Origin: Triplophysa rosa
Lineage: Eukaryota; Chordata; Actinopteri; Cypriniformes; Nemacheilidae
DNA length: 64,000 nt
NCBI RefSeq assembly: GCF_024868665.1
Contig: NC_079895.1
Coordinates: forward strand, 25,444,554 to 25,508,553
Direction: 5' to 3'
Positions 22,831 to 34,760 of this stretch are shown here, one piece after another. The position numbers were made by a program, and so were the translations under genes. The stretch's first letter is position 1. The number at the start of each line of letters is the position of its first letter. Below the pieces are notes generated by a model. The model did not search any database. It worked only from the letters and a program-made list of their open reading frames with translations, and had not been told where the DNA came from.

Positions 22831-23733
22831 CAGAAATATAGAATTTTTCACAATGTCTTCCCTTTTCTGCGATATGTATGAATGATCTTTGTAAGCGATT
22901 CTTTTGCACATTGTTTGTTTGTTTGTTTGATTGACTGTAATGGAGTACTTTAGTCACATTTTTTAATTAATTTAGCACTTCAAAACAATTAAACTGATAG
23001 ACGACAGGGGGTTAAAAACAAAGAGAGAAACACAGTTGATGCTCTGAATTACGGATCCGTATCAAACCTGCTGTGATTTTATTATCTTTGTTTCATTTTT
23101 AAATTAGGCATGAGTTAGGGAAAGAGACCATCTTGTGCTGTTTTTTTTTATTACAAAAGTACATTAGAAAAAAAATTCTTACTTTCTTTGAACCCTGTAT
23201 GGGTGTAATGGCTTTACATTTTATTCTTTACACAAATATGCATTCGTTTCGGTGTAAAATGCTTTTCCCCCCATTATGTTTGGTTTATCAAAATTAAAAT
23301 TCAAAAATTTTCAGATAAAACAACACAAAACTATAATTATTTGATTAATGACAGATGTCTGCAAAGACTCATCTAGAATGTGTGTTATGATTGATCATCT
23401 TAAGAAAATTGAAGTTAGATTATAAATAATTCATCAATTAAGGCGAAATCCAAATATTTTACTTAACCCCTCCTTATTCGTGGCATTTTCCTGACATAGC
23501 AACACTTTAATAGGACATCCATTCTTTCCTTCTCCAGATCCACTTATCCCAGCATTCTGTGCCATAAGCAAAGCACACCCTGGATAGAGCACAAAACCAG
23601 TCAATCCTGAAACCAAACCGAGTTATTGACTCCAATTTATCTAATCTACATGTCTTCGTATAGTCTGTGTTATACAGTATATAGCCTTATTCTTCCCTTT
23701 GTTCAGTTCTGTGTTTTCTAGTGTCTCCTTTGA
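22831..23733. other. unannotated AT-rich DNA
   Basis: Includes a short GTTT run near 22913-22928. Nothing else was recognised. Confidence 0.4.
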
Positions 23734-24385
23734 CGCTTTTCCACTGCATGGTACCGTCAGGTTTAGTACAACTCGGCTCGGTACAGCTCATTTCACTTAC
23801 ATCGGCTCAGTTTGCTTTTCCACAGCAGTTTTGTACCGCTTCAAAGTGGGTGGGGATTATAAATTTATCCTCATGGTTGCGCCGCCTTTACTGCCGTAGC
23901 ATTATTGTGAACGTGACATAAACACACGCACAACAGGAGGAAAGGAGTATATCGATGGCGGATGAAAGCAATACAAAATACTGCTAAAATACCAGAGAGT
24001 TTGGGAAATCTTACAGCAAAGAGCAGACAACGATCATTTGGTTTCCTCGACGGCGCAGGAGGGTAAGCTAAAGTAGCATTTAGCATTGCGTTAAGGGTTT
24101 CAATCTCTATTTTACTGTCGCAAAGCATACGAAACGCCAATATTACGTATTAAAATGCGCATTCATGTGTCGCAAATCCAATGACGCTGGCTAATGATTC
24201 TCTCTGCCCAATCAGTGATCTGTGTGTAAAAACGTCACATTTTGGTATCGGTACAGTACGCTTGGAACCTCAACCGAGATGGTACTAAAAAAAGTATCAG
24301 GTACTAGGTACTGTACCAAGTGGAACCCCCCCCCAAAAGTGAGCTGTACCTGTCGTACCGTGCAGTAATATGCAGTGGAAAAGCG
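23734..24385. mobile_element. 'GGTAC' MITE-like transposon (about 652 bp)
   Basis: The left end CGCTTTTCCACTGCATGGTAC is matched by the complement of the right end (GCAGTGGAAAAGCG). Inner copies of 'cggctcggtac' and 'ggtatcggtacagtac' face each other. A related element starts at 28539. No clean target duplication was found, so the superfamily is unassigned. The frames inside are short and unrecognisable. Confidence 0.75.
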
Positions 24386-24584
24386 CCACTTGTGCTTTGC
24401 CTTGTATTCAATATTAATATATTTTCTTTTGATTATAGTTTAATATGCAGAGACAACTATTGTCTGTTAATAGGATTAGGTCCACATAAAGTGAAAACAC
24501 TGTGCGAGGGCAGTGCCTGAAAAACCTGTTTAAAATGAATGGCAAATCAAATTTCAGGATCCAAGTGCAGTGAACAGTGTTTAT

Positions 24585-24832
24585 TACACTCTTAAAAAAG
24601 GTGCTTCAAAGGGTTCTTTGATGCCATAGAAGAACATTCTGGTTCCATAAAGAACCTTTAACATCTGAAGAATTCTTCGTGGCGAAAAAAGGTTCTTCAG
24701 ATTATAAAAAAGTAAGAAAGAGATGGTTCTTTAATGAACCTTTGACTGAATGGTTCTCTGTGGAACCAAAAATGGTTCTTCTATGGCATCGCTGTGAAGA
24801 ACCTTTTAAGCACCTTTATTTTTAATAGTGTA
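24585..24832 (+). mobile_element. hairpin MITE, 'aagaacc' family, copy 2
   Basis: The ends TACACTCTTAAAAAAGG and the complement of CCTTTATTTTTAATAGTGTA bracket a near-complete foldback. This is the best preserved of the three copies in the window. Same orientation as copy 1. Confidence 0.9.
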
Positions 24833-26269
24833 CGCTTTATTTATATTTGAATGGTTCGCATTATTTATTATGGTAAAACAAAGTTTACACATTTCTGTCA
24901 TGTTTGATCAATAATTGATTGTCTTACAAACAGTGAAGACAATATAAACTGGTACCTATGCTTACGAAGTATAGTGTCAATGCACTTAAGACTGATCTAT
25001 CCACAGCATATAGATTTCAAAATATCACAGAAATAAAAATGTTGCTGCATTGGAGTAAATCTCTGACATTTTCCTTAAAAGTTGCTCAAAATATACGAAC
25101 AACAAACTCAACCCAGCACAGTACAAGAGATCAGCATGTTAAACACTAAAAGCAGTCAGATTTACAGGACAGCAGAAGAGTACCCGCCTGTATGAATGGC
25201 TTCCAGGTTGACTAACATAAAAAAATTGGATTCCCCATCCAAAAGTTGACAAATACTCAAAGAGACCCATTTCTCAGCCAGAATTAGAAGCTATTCTGAT
25301 TTATTGATTATTTAATACAGTTTTTACTCACCTGTCAGGAGCCTGCTATCTTCAGAAATACTTTAGGTTATTTGAGTATAATTTAAAGAGTTTCATTTAA
25401 AAAGGTTACACTCTAGTAATCTAAGAGCTAAAAATTAAATAAGAAACAGCAGCAAAAACGTTTGGACATATTATAACACATAGGCCTTCTGTGCTTTGAC
25501 ACTGAGCTGAATTTACATAAACAACAATTACATTAATTAACACACACAGTCTCCCAGTATATTTTAGTTATATTTTATTATCCAAATTCACACAACTGTT
25601 ATTTAATTGTTATCCATAGCGGAAGACTGTGTATTCGGAGTCTTTTTAAATAACATAGAATATATTCTGCCAAAATGTGTGGTTGCCGTTACATAACATT
25701 TCAAAGGTTTTTTGAAGTCTAATGTTATTTCCTTAGTGGACTCAAAAACTGCTGTTCTGTTGCTTCATGATCAACAAATTTCTGAAAAGTACATTTAGCC
25801 CTGCCTCACAATCAGGGTTTGTGATGAATTACTCCTTTTGGCCCAAATTTAGGACACCTATTATACTATTAACATTTAACAATTGAGAATCGAAAGAGAT
25901 TAGATTAGTTTATTCCAGAATCAGGAAACATTTACATTTAAATAACAAACTTTTTTAATGTTTACACTCTGAACGTCTTAAAATGCACATATGTAGAACA
26001 ATGAAGTCATTTGGGGGGACTCAACTTTTGGACCTCAGTCTTTCCAAAATCCTGCATGACTCTGTGTGCAACCAATGTACAGTACTTGTTGTTTTATATT
26101 AATCAAACAGATTTTCTCAGTTCACAAATGTCATGTCATGTTATTGATATGTATTATATGTCTTTGCTGATTTTTTTATAATGCTGGGATATAGAAAGAG
26201 GTGTGAAGAGGTGTAGGCCTATAGAGAATGTGAATGCAGTATGTTATGTGTAAATGTGACATGATTAAC
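24833..26269. other. unannotated AT-rich DNA
   Basis: No gene or repeat family was recognised over about 1.4 kb. Confidence 0.4.
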
Positions 26270-26530
26270 TGACATTCCGGAGTTGAGCTCCTGCGAGTAT
26301 CATTGCCTATTGACCTGCTGGGACTTTCAGCTAGGGCTGTTCCAAAGGTCTGTGTGGCTGATGGATGCTGGGCTGATCTGCATGGTTCTAATTGTCTGTT
26401 CTCTGTAAGCTGACGTTATCGGCAGCTGCCACACGCTCAAATGCTGAGGCGCCACCCCAGCACAGCTAACCAGAGCGGACTAATTGCAATGGCCTTTTCA
26501 TCATCGCGAATCCACACGCGCAGGGAAAGA
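26270..26530. promoter_or_regulatory. candidate conserved non-coding island
   Basis: GC-balanced and repeat-free, with TTCTAATTGTC (26386-26396) and GGACTAATTGCAATGG (26477-26492) homeodomain-type cores. It abuts a CA microsatellite. Inference only. Confidence 0.27.
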
Positions 26531-26544
26531 GGTGCCCAAACAAG

Positions 26545-26643
26545 CACACACACACACACACACACACACACGCCACGCACGCACACGCACGCACGCACAC
26601 GCAACCCACCACACACACACACACGGCACACACACACACGCAC

Positions 26644-26699
<56 letters not shown>
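26545..26699. repeat. (CA)n microsatellite, compound, about 155 bp
   Basis: CA repeats with GC and CCA interruptions in the first two thirds, then an uninterrupted CA run near 26650-26699. Frames on both strands (poly Thr-His or Cys-Val) are artefacts. Long alternating purine-pyrimidine text can form Z-DNA. Confidence 0.97.
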
Positions 26700-26702
<3 letters not shown>

Positions 26703-27499
26703 CTCGTTCTCACAGATGGACACATATAGACTTTAGCCTGCCCCTGTTTCACTCCCAAATCAGTCTCTTCTAGCAGTCTAGGGAGTATTTGACAAAGCAA
26801 CATGTCGACCTCCAATGTACACCCCTACCTGGCAGCAATAACCCGATTTCAGCAACCGTTTAAGAGGGCAGGGAGGCACGGGTGGAGGGGGCTGGCAGCT
26901 GGGCTGGTCTCCCTGACATGAGATCAATAGTGTCTGTACTTTGGGTGCAGTCGGGCTTTAGCGGCTGACAGCGATACTCATGCCATAATTGGACCAAAGA
27001 TGCCCACCCCACTGCCCCCAACCACCCTAAAGTCAGCCCCCACACCCTGTTGCCAAACCAGTCTACACCCCCTCCCCTCCTACCCATCTACTGTCACATC
27101 TGTCATATGTCACCCCAAATCTCTAGTGTCTCAACAGGAGACTGGTCAGTCTTTACTCTTTATTCTTTGCTCTAGCTTTAATTTCTCTCTTTTTACCAGC
27201 AGCCATGCAAATGTTCACTTAAATCTAGGGATGCAAACCATATTAGGTCTGTTCTTCATGCTTTATGCAGAAAAAAAGATCTGTGTCATCTAAGGATTTC
27301 ACGGGAATAAAGTCAGTGTTTATTTGCAAAGACGAAATGAAGCTGCCTGTTGAAAAAAGGAGATGATTTGGTTCAGCTTATTAAAATGGAGAGGAAGAAT
27401 ACACAAGCCGCTTGTGAAGAGTAACAAACAATAGACTAGCTGTGGGTGAGGTGACTAAAGGTCTATACAAGCCACATCAAAATGAATAATACACCAAAA
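26700..27499. other. single-copy-looking DNA without a recognised gene
   Basis: 26780-27110 is GC-richer than its surroundings, with C-rich runs and no repeat family. It is a weak regulatory candidate. Frames of 75 and 97 codons show no domain. Confidence 0.3.
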
Positions 27500-28150
27500 T
27501 GTAAAATATGGCAGCTGAGAGATCCCTCGCCCTGTTTCCAATCTCAGAGATTTTTGTATCGCGGTCTCATGCGGGGACTTGCATATTTCTAGAGCAAATA
27601 TTGACTGAATCCTTCAGTTGAATTTCAAATGGAGATTTCATTCAAAGCCACGACTGAAATATTTGAGCAAAGCAGCAGCACTTGGCAATGAGCGCGATAA
27701 TTCTTCCTTTTGCAGTACGGGAGACCAGCCATTGTATTCTTTCGCATGTTTTCTTTATCTTTCCACAGTTTTATCTAAAAAGCTGGATGGTATCTCCGAT
27801 TTCATTGGATAGTCCTTTTGAAGCTTAAACGGTGTAGTATGCAGCCATTTCCTGATTTATTTTATCTGAAGAGTGAAGGGCTAAAGCACTGTCCCATAGG
27901 GAGAAGAATTTTACTTTCCTTAAACAGATGAGAGCGATATTTGGCCCAGCGAGACTAAAAGGTTTTCCTTCCCCAACAGCTGGAAATCCAAATAACTGTC
28001 ATTTCTTTATCTTTCAAATCCGAAAAGCATTTGGATTTAATGCTTCAAATAAAAATGGGATTCAAAACAATCCTAATCATATTAACAAATGTTCCAACTA
28101 TAGAGAAGAAGCTATTAGCAAAATTAGCATTGGTTTGTTTCTGATGTAAC
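27500..28150. promoter_or_regulatory. candidate conserved non-coding island, long
   Basis: About 650 bases without recognised repeats and of balanced composition, including TTTGCAG, CTTTCAAATCC and CATTTGGATTTAATGC text. No splice-bounded frame was persuasive. Inference from texture only. Confidence 0.22.
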
Positions 28151-28538
28151 CAACCACATGATAGTTTGGCCTCGTTTTTCCGCAAGCTTAACCATATTAG
28201 AAGCTTCTCTCTATTTACACATTGGAGTTTTGCTTCCTTGCCTCGTTGACTTATTTACTGGGAGACTGCTGACATTAGTTTAGCTTAGGGCTTTGTCCAT
28301 TCTGTTTATTTACAGCTTTTATTATAATGATCCAACTTCCCCATTTCACCATTTCAAGTATGATCCATGGTATTATTGCAAATTTTCTTTGGTACACTCC
28401 TGTTGATGGCGCTACTGCAAATTATTTTTGTATCTAAAATTCCTTTTGTTATATAATTTCATCTTTTCACATTTCTTTTAAGGGCCATTTGTATGTAAGC
28501 TGAAAAGGCATGTCTTAAATGTCATGTAGATAATGTCT
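28151..28538. other. unannotated AT-rich DNA
   Basis: No gene or repeat family was recognised. Confidence 0.4.
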
Positions 28539-28807
28539 CGTTTTCCACCAAGTGGTACGGCTCGGTACGGTTCAGGACGGCAAATCCTCCATCTTGCGTT
28601 TCCACTGCCAACAGTACCCTTACTTGATGGCCGTGGTGTATGCCGGAAAGTTGCAATTGGCATAATTAGAAAATGGCGGCACGAGCAAGTGACGATACTC
28701 TGCTAGGTAACGTAACTAAAGGGTCCTAAATTTTTGGTGCGGGTCGCTATTTTGGTACCGTTCACAACTTCTGACAATGGAAACGCAAATAATTGCGTAC
28801 CGTTCTG
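28539..28807. mobile_element. 'GGTAC' MITE-like element, probably split by an hAT insertion
   Basis: The left part reads CGTTTTCCACCAAGTGGTAC, then CGGCTCGGTACGG. An inner inverted pair (GCGTTTCCACTGCC near 28597 and GACAATGGAAACGC near 28773) supports a foldback element related to 23734-24385. The right end is not reached before the hAT at 28808 and may continue to about 29110. Confidence 0.6.
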
Positions 28808-29079
28808 CAGGGTTTCTCAAACTGGGGACCATGGCCCCCTGGTGGGCCCCAAGATGGATCCTGGGGCCACAGTTTTTGTGGCATTCTATGAAATATATTG
28901 TGTAGTTATACATCAGAAAAATAAGACCACCAACCAAAATAATTGATATTTCTGGTTATAAATATTTTTGGTTTAATAAAAATTCTACGTTTAAGATAAT
29001 ACGTCTTTATTTGGGGGGGCACCAAGCGATGCACCCTACACAAAGAGGACCTTACAACGAAAAAGTTTGAGAACCACTG
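28808..29079. mobile_element. non-autonomous hAT MITE (272 bp), 'TTCTCAAACT' type
   Basis: The ends CAGGGTTTCTCAAACTGGGG and GTTTGAGAACCACTG (complement CAGTGGTTCTCAAAC) are typical of a very common vertebrate hAT MITE pattern. Flanking octamers CCGTTCTG (28800-28807) and CCATACTG (29080-29087) match at 6 of 8 positions, an aged 8-bp duplication. Confidence 0.85.
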
Positions 29080-29110
29080 CCATACTGTATATTCCGTTTT
29101 ATTAAACGCA

Positions 29111-30066
29111 ATCTAATTATTAGGAAAAATTTTAAAAATCAATTAAACCCATTTTATTGTTTTATATTGTATTTTCGTTTGTCTGTCTTTTCCTTCTTAA
29201 GTTGTCACGATGCATGAATTTAATTGAAATATATAATTGAATAATTGGAACCACACAACCAATAAGATAACGGCACACCCATATATACGCAAACACATGT
29301 GACCTATTAGGAATGAGGGGTGGCTAATGCTGACAATACTGTCACTATTTGAGGAAATGGACCTAATCACACCAGCAAAGACACAACACAAACAAACAGC
29401 CGTGGAACTAATGTCACTTCTGCCACCGCTGTGTCAAAACCACTTTCCCCACAGACTTTGTGCTTACCTCTACATGTACTCTGGTTCACTGGCCTAAACT
29501 ATGTGCTTAACAAACAATGAGCTGGGGGAGGGGTGGAGAATGAGGGGGGTGCTAGAGACATGTTGTGTTGGGGGGGATGTGGGACGTTGTGGCAGGTCTG
29601 TGTTAAGTGATCTGTATTCCATGTGAGTCCACAGTTCCCTAACCCTGTGAAATTAACAACACATCCCTCCTCTGTGACCCCTGACCTTTCACATAATACC
29701 ATATCCAACCAGCGCCATGCATGAGCGTGTCTGTGTAATGTAAAAGGGACCCAAAATGTCCATGTCAATGTTTTCATTAAACACTGCCTGGAGAGGCAAA
29801 GTTCTGCTGCTAAACCAGAGACCCACAATGTCCTTTTCCTCGAAGCGAATATAATAACATTAATCTCTTTGAGAGAAATGACATCTTTTATTTTTACATT
29901 TTTTCTCTTATAATAGTAGTGAACAAAATTGGAACTTCTGCTCAGAATTGGTGAATAATCTTGAAGAAAAGCACCCCAAACTGTCATCACGTCACCTTTT
30001 TTGTATAGTAATTGATATTAAATGTATTATGATGTATTATATGTAGTAATAATGTAAATAATACAG
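29111..30066. other. unannotated DNA
   Basis: No gene or family was recognised. A 163-codon minus-strand frame (29499-29990) is long by chance standards but has no recognisable domain and low-complexity Pro/His stretches (see the rejected list). Confidence 0.35.
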
Positions 30067-30125
30067 TGTATATATATATACAGTATATATATATATATAT
30101 ATATTGTATATATATATATATATAT
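30067..30125. repeat. (AT)n / TATA microsatellite
   Basis: AT dinucleotide text with two interruptions (ACAG and TTG). It resumes after the adjacent MITE (30353-30372), indicating insertion into an AT tract. Confidence 0.93.
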
Positions 30126-30352
30126 GAAGAGTTTGGTTCCAAAATAGTATATAATAAAATAACTCAAAAATCATGTTTTTATTATGTTATAATGTTTTTA
30201 TTGTGTTAGTTAGCTGTATTTTTGGAGTTATTATGGCTTAAATCAAAACAAACCAACTGCAGTTTGATTGATATGAATTGGAATGCACAATAAAAAAACA
30301 TGATTTAATTTTTTTTTAAACGGAGTTATCTCATTTTGGAACCAAACTCTTC
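30126..30352. mobile_element. MITE (227 bp) inserted in a TA-rich tract
   Basis: The ends are GAAGAGTTTGGTTCC and its exact complement GGAACCAAACTCTTC, extending imperfectly inward ('aaaatgagataactccg'). The flanks are TA repeats, so a TA duplication (mariner-like) would fit but cannot be proven. Non-coding. Confidence 0.85.
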
Positions 30353-30639
30353 ATATATACAGTATACTGTATATGTTTGTGTGGGTGTATGTGTATACAC
30401 ACACAAAAGATGAAGAAAAAATTTGCTTGAAATACAGTATTTCTTTCAGACACCGAAGCCTGCGCATCTAGCACTGGACAAAGTGTGGGAGTTTCATTTT
30501 TAGGATGAGGTATTAAATTGAGGATAAGAGGCGCTGAGAGAGTGTTTAGTGAACATAATTTCCCAGAGACCACCTGGAGGATGACAGCTTACAAGATAAG
30601 GAGCAAGACTAAACTGCTCCACCACTAAAGCAAAGATTG

Positions 30640-30960
30640 GCAGCTGAGAGTAGAACCTGCAAACTGACCTACACGTGAGACCTCTTCACCTCTGCCTCAT
30701 AATCACTGGTCTGAAGGAGGCGGCTGCTCACTAAAAGGCAGTGACAGCCATTAGAGAACTGCTTAAAACTCCACTTAAATATCTCTTTATAGACGATTAC
30801 TTAAACTGGGGACTGGTATTTAAATGACACTTTCAGGGGCTTTCACGTGTGGTAATTCAATTGCTTGCTGGCATTGAATGAGTCTCCATTGTTACAAAAG
30901 ATGAACAAACATCCGCTTTATGGAGACAGCTATACCCGACATCTGTGATAAAAACAAAAA
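30640..30960. promoter_or_regulatory. candidate conserved non-coding island with SOX/homeodomain-like cores
   Basis: Repeat-free and balanced. It includes CACTTAAATATC (30771-30782), GGTAATTCAATTGC (30851-30864), and CATTGTTACAAAAGATGAAC near 30887, which has a SOX-like ATTGTT. Inference only. Confidence 0.27.
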
Positions 30961-31783
30961 TAAAACTATTGCTATTCAAGTTGAATTTCCTTTTTTTGTG
31001 TGTGGAACGAAACACATGCGTCTAAAGGTACAGTAACAAATTTGTACATGCACTGCTGTTATGCGTTTTAGATTTGGTTGTATTTTTCCAGTGCATGGCA
31101 TGAAAAGACTGCGATGAGTGAATGTGTGTGCAGCATGTCCAGGGCCTGGGTCCTCCAGCAGAAGAAGGCTTGGATCAGTGGAGACAGCCGTTAGCCTGGG
31201 GTTAGCCGGGCCGGCACGCCAATGCTGTGACAAGGAACAGGAGCGATGGAGTGGAAAGCAGACAGCAGAATTTGTGAATGTTGTAGTGGCCCTTCGGAAC
31301 AGCTGAAGCATTTAAAGATGGCTGCCGCTAACCTGCCTGCGAGCAGAGCGGGGCCAAGTGGTGGCAGGACACTGCTGCACTCATCACTTTTTGTTTTGTA
31401 ATGCCACCACGAAGGGTGGAGCTTGGTTACTGACTGTGTGTGCATGTAAAAGGACAGCTAGTAGGTATATTCATTTTTTTATGGTTAAGGAATAGTAATA
31501 CAGTACCTTGACATATTTCATGTAATTGACTGTTTCTACTGTTAAAAAGTATTGAGATGTGGAGATCTACTATGATTGTTCACAAACTCTACAGACAGAG
31601 CTGGACCGAGACTAAAAAACTACTTTGGACTTCCTTGCGTTCCGGCGGGGTCCTCCTCCATTCGTTCGCTGTTTGCCTTCTAGTCCACATTTGGAGCCCA
31701 CCAGAAAAAGTCCTTATCCAGATGGCCAGTCCGCCCCTGTCTACAGCAATACTTTTGACATACTGGACAAATGCTGAGACATT
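30961..31783. other. unannotated DNA
   Basis: 31120-31400 is GC-richer and single-copy-looking, with overlapping short frames on both strands but no recognised protein. Nothing else was identified. Confidence 0.35.
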
Positions 31784-32152
31784 TGTGACCCTGGACGACA
31801 AAACCAGTCTTAAGGACCAATTTTTTTTAATTAAGATTTTTACATCATCTGAAAGCTGAATAAATAAGCTCTACATACCAAACTTAAGTGGGTAATTTTC
31901 AAAGAGCGGGCAGCAGCGAGCGATGTTTGTAGGTGTGTTTCCAGGAATTTTTGTTAGCGATTTTGCTGTTTTATATATTTACAGTAGGAAATTTACAAAA
32001 TATCTTCTTGGAACATGATCTCTATTTAATATCCTAATAATATTTGGTGTAAAAGAAAAATAGATAATTTTGACCCATACAATGTATTTTTGGCTATTAC
32101 AAAAAATGTCCCCGTGCTACTCGCAAGACTGGTTTTGTGGTCCAGGGTCACA
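31784..32152 (+). mobile_element. 'TGTGACCCTGG' DNA transposon, internally deleted copy (369 bp)
   Basis: Begins TGTGACCCTGGACGACAAAA and ends TTTTGTGGTCCAGGGTCACA, clean terminal inverted repeats. The interior matches parts of the copy at 36287-36906, for example the 'gagcgggcagcagcgag' text. The two segments meet near 31880, marking an internal deletion. This repeat is abundant in zebrafish-like genomes. No coding capacity. Confidence 0.9.
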
Positions 32153-32175
32153 TTTGAGAAATCATAGCATAAGAG

Positions 32176-32196
32176 GTGTGTGTGTATGTGTGCGTA

Positions 32197-32233
<37 letters not shown>
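32176..32233. repeat. (GT)n microsatellite
   Basis: A GT run with early AT and GC interruptions, then an uninterrupted stretch. Confidence 0.95.
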
Positions 32234-32234
<1 letters not shown>

Positions 32235-32409
32235 AACTGAAATACCAGTCTGAGCAGCCAGACATTACAGTGAGATGTCAATCATAGTTGCCATAACTGG
32301 CAGATCCTCCATGGACCAGCCAATCACAAGTAATAAACCAGGTAACATTTCATAGGTCAGAGAATAGAGCCGCACTATCTATGCAATCTGAAACCCAATA
32401 CTGCTTTAA

Positions 32410-33431
32410 ATATCGTCGCTGTCGGGCGGAAACCTCCTATGTCCATATTTGGTCAATTTCATATTTTTTCACAAATCGATGCTATTGGTCAGTCCCCATG
32501 TGGGTCTGTTATTTTTACAAATTATTAACCAATCTAAAGTGTTGAAAATAGCTTGAGAGCAAATCTCTTAACTCCATTGGACACTTCAACTGTCTGAGAA
32601 GTCTCGTAACTCCACCTCTTCTTCACTCCGAGGGAGCTTCTCGGCATTACGTCTCCTGATTGAATGTTTTTTAGACAATAACGAGTGAAAATAGTTAGGT
32701 TAGATACATTTGAGTAGGTCTGTTTTGTTAAAAATCGATAGCTGTAATGATTCGGTTCAGAAGGAAGCCCGCGAGCTGGTAAATTTGCGAGCAGATTCGG
32801 CTAATTTCCGCCTATTAGACAGCCTAGTCAGCTCATCGCTTTTTTTATTACATCACTTATAGTTCTTAAACCTTTAAAATAGAGTTTAGGAAGATGTATG
32901 TAACCACAGTCGTTAGCTTTGGTTAACTATTGAAGCATTTTCTCTTGTCAAGAGGCTCAACGCGACCGCCGACTTTATTTGCGTGCAGATTAATTTCCGC
33001 CTATATTAGACAGCCTGTTTAACGTTTTATTTTAGTATTGCATCACTCATAGCTCTAACGTTTAAAATAGAGTTTAGGAAGATGTATGCAACCACAATCA
33101 TTAGCTTTCATTAGCTTTTAAAGCCTCTTTGAGACTTTGATGAACACTTCTGGCAGCAGCGACGTCTGAGTCCGTACCATTCTTATCAATGACAGCGTAA
33201 TCTCGTATCTCCCTGCTTCCGAGTTATAAACCTTGTATCTCCGATTAAACATGGTTTTGGGGAAATGTTGTGTTACTGTAATGTTGGTACACAACAGTAT
33301 ATGACAGCAATATAAGGTATTATACCAACTTAAACGATACAATGTTTAATAACTCAAAAAAATTGTTTTTTTAACTTCCTGAAAAATAATGGTTTTGGAG
33401 ATACAAGGATTCTGCCCGACAGCGATGATAT
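32410..33431. mobile_element. 1022-bp DNA transposon of the 'GCTGTC' family with internal duplication, copy 3
   Basis: The left end ATATCGTCGCTGTCGGGC is mirrored by the right end GCCCGACAGCGATGATAT, extending over about 35 bases. Flanks GCTTTAA and GCATTAA look like an aged target duplication. This is the longest family member here; copies 1, 2 and 5 are about 225-260 bp. Inside, 32791-32925 and 32985-33114 are a direct duplication offset by about 194 bases, sharing 'aaaatagagtttaggaag' and 'taatttccgcctat'. No transposase was found. Confidence 0.85.
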
Positions 33432-33968
33432 GCATTAACAATGCAAATCAAAATTCTATAATATAAGAAAAAGACAGACATGGATCTCTCTATCTGAATA
33501 AAAGCATGCACTCTCTTGGGCTCTTATCTTGACCCGAGCGTGAACAGAATGAGATAATCTTTGCGTATCAATCCCCCGATAATTTTGTGCTATCCCTGGA
33601 CACGTCAGCATGAAACGTAGACTCTTTTCACTAATATGTTAGAATGGTGGTAAATACTTTTAACTGTTTAATTTTTTTAATAGTAAGAACTATTAGAAAT
33701 GTTCGATAAAGTATATAATTGACACAGCATAAAAAGTCATAGGGTTAAACCTAATCAAATGTATCTGCATGCGTTGACCGTTTGTTTAATAAAGAAAAAA
33801 AAAACAATCATGGAAAATGGCTGCAGAAGAATTCAGTTACAGCTATCAAATGTGTTTTCTCGTTCTATCTTTCTTTTTTATTCCAACAGAATCATATCTT
33901 CTATTTATCATTCATATCTGTGTTTATGCATAATCACACCTCTGAATATTTGAGTCAGTTTAATGAAC

Positions 33969-33970
<2 letters not shown>
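33432..33970. other. unannotated AT-rich DNA
   Basis: No gene or repeat family was recognised. Confidence 0.4.

Positions 33971-33971
<1 letters not shown>

Positions 33972-34035
<64 letters not shown>
33972..34035. repeat. (CT)n microsatellite
   Basis: An uninterrupted CT run of about 64 bases. Ser-Leu and Glu-Arg frames across it are artefacts. Confidence 0.97.
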
Positions 34036-34037
<2 letters not shown>

Positions 34038-34379
34038 CAGCAAATGCTGGTTTCTGTTAGAGTTTGTCTAATATGAAACAGGGCCATGGGGAAGGATTGC
34101 CAATGTTTGCCTGCAAGTTTACTCAGAGATGAACCACAGACGAATCCTCCTCCTCCATATATATGTGGGAGACTTGATTTTAATTCACTGTAAAAAAACA
34201 CCGTACACATGAGTGTCTCCCAAGGCTTACATTTTTAAAGGTTGAATTAAAGACTAAAATAGCGTACACTTGAACAAAGCCTTCAATCGCATATCTGCCT
34301 TTATTAACCTTCAGTGTCCCCTTATGCCTCATCTCAAATCTTCTACATATATTAATCGGGCACATTTTTCAAATCCTCC

Positions 34380-34760
34380 TTCACAAATGCATTAGCTGAG
34401 AAATAAATACTTAAAATGCTTTTATTGCTTTTATATGCTCGCTTTTTTGTTTATGGATGGTTTGTATGCTAACAAAGGGTCCGTAAAATTCGCTGTGGAA
34501 TTCCACCGAAAAGGGAAAACAATCATTTGGATGAAGTGCATGGTTCATTCAACCCTAATTCCGGATTCAGCCAGCATATCATGGAGATTTTAACAGTCAT
34601 AGAGGATTAACCCGCATGGATCGCAGGGGGTCTTGCTCACCGATAGATTTAGAGACACTGGAATTGTTGCTGTTTAGAAGAAAAAGAGAGAAGGAGAGTA
34701 AAAGAGTAAGAGAGAGATTTCATTTTCACCCATTGTTTCCTGCCTTGACCTCCTCTCTTT
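34380..34760. promoter_or_regulatory. candidate conserved non-coding island
   Basis: Repeat-free, with ordered balanced text between AT-rich neighbours, including CCCTAATTCCGG (34554-34565) and GAGGATTAACCC (34601-34612). No frame of interest. Inference only. Confidence 0.25.

Noticed and set aside
26441..26815. Several overlapping frames with His-Thr or Cys-Val runs
   Set aside because: They translate the CA microsatellite.
29499..29990. 163-codon minus-strand open frame as a gene
   Set aside because: No recognisable domain, low-complexity Pro/His-rich C-terminal part, no splice or promoter context. Chance is more likely.
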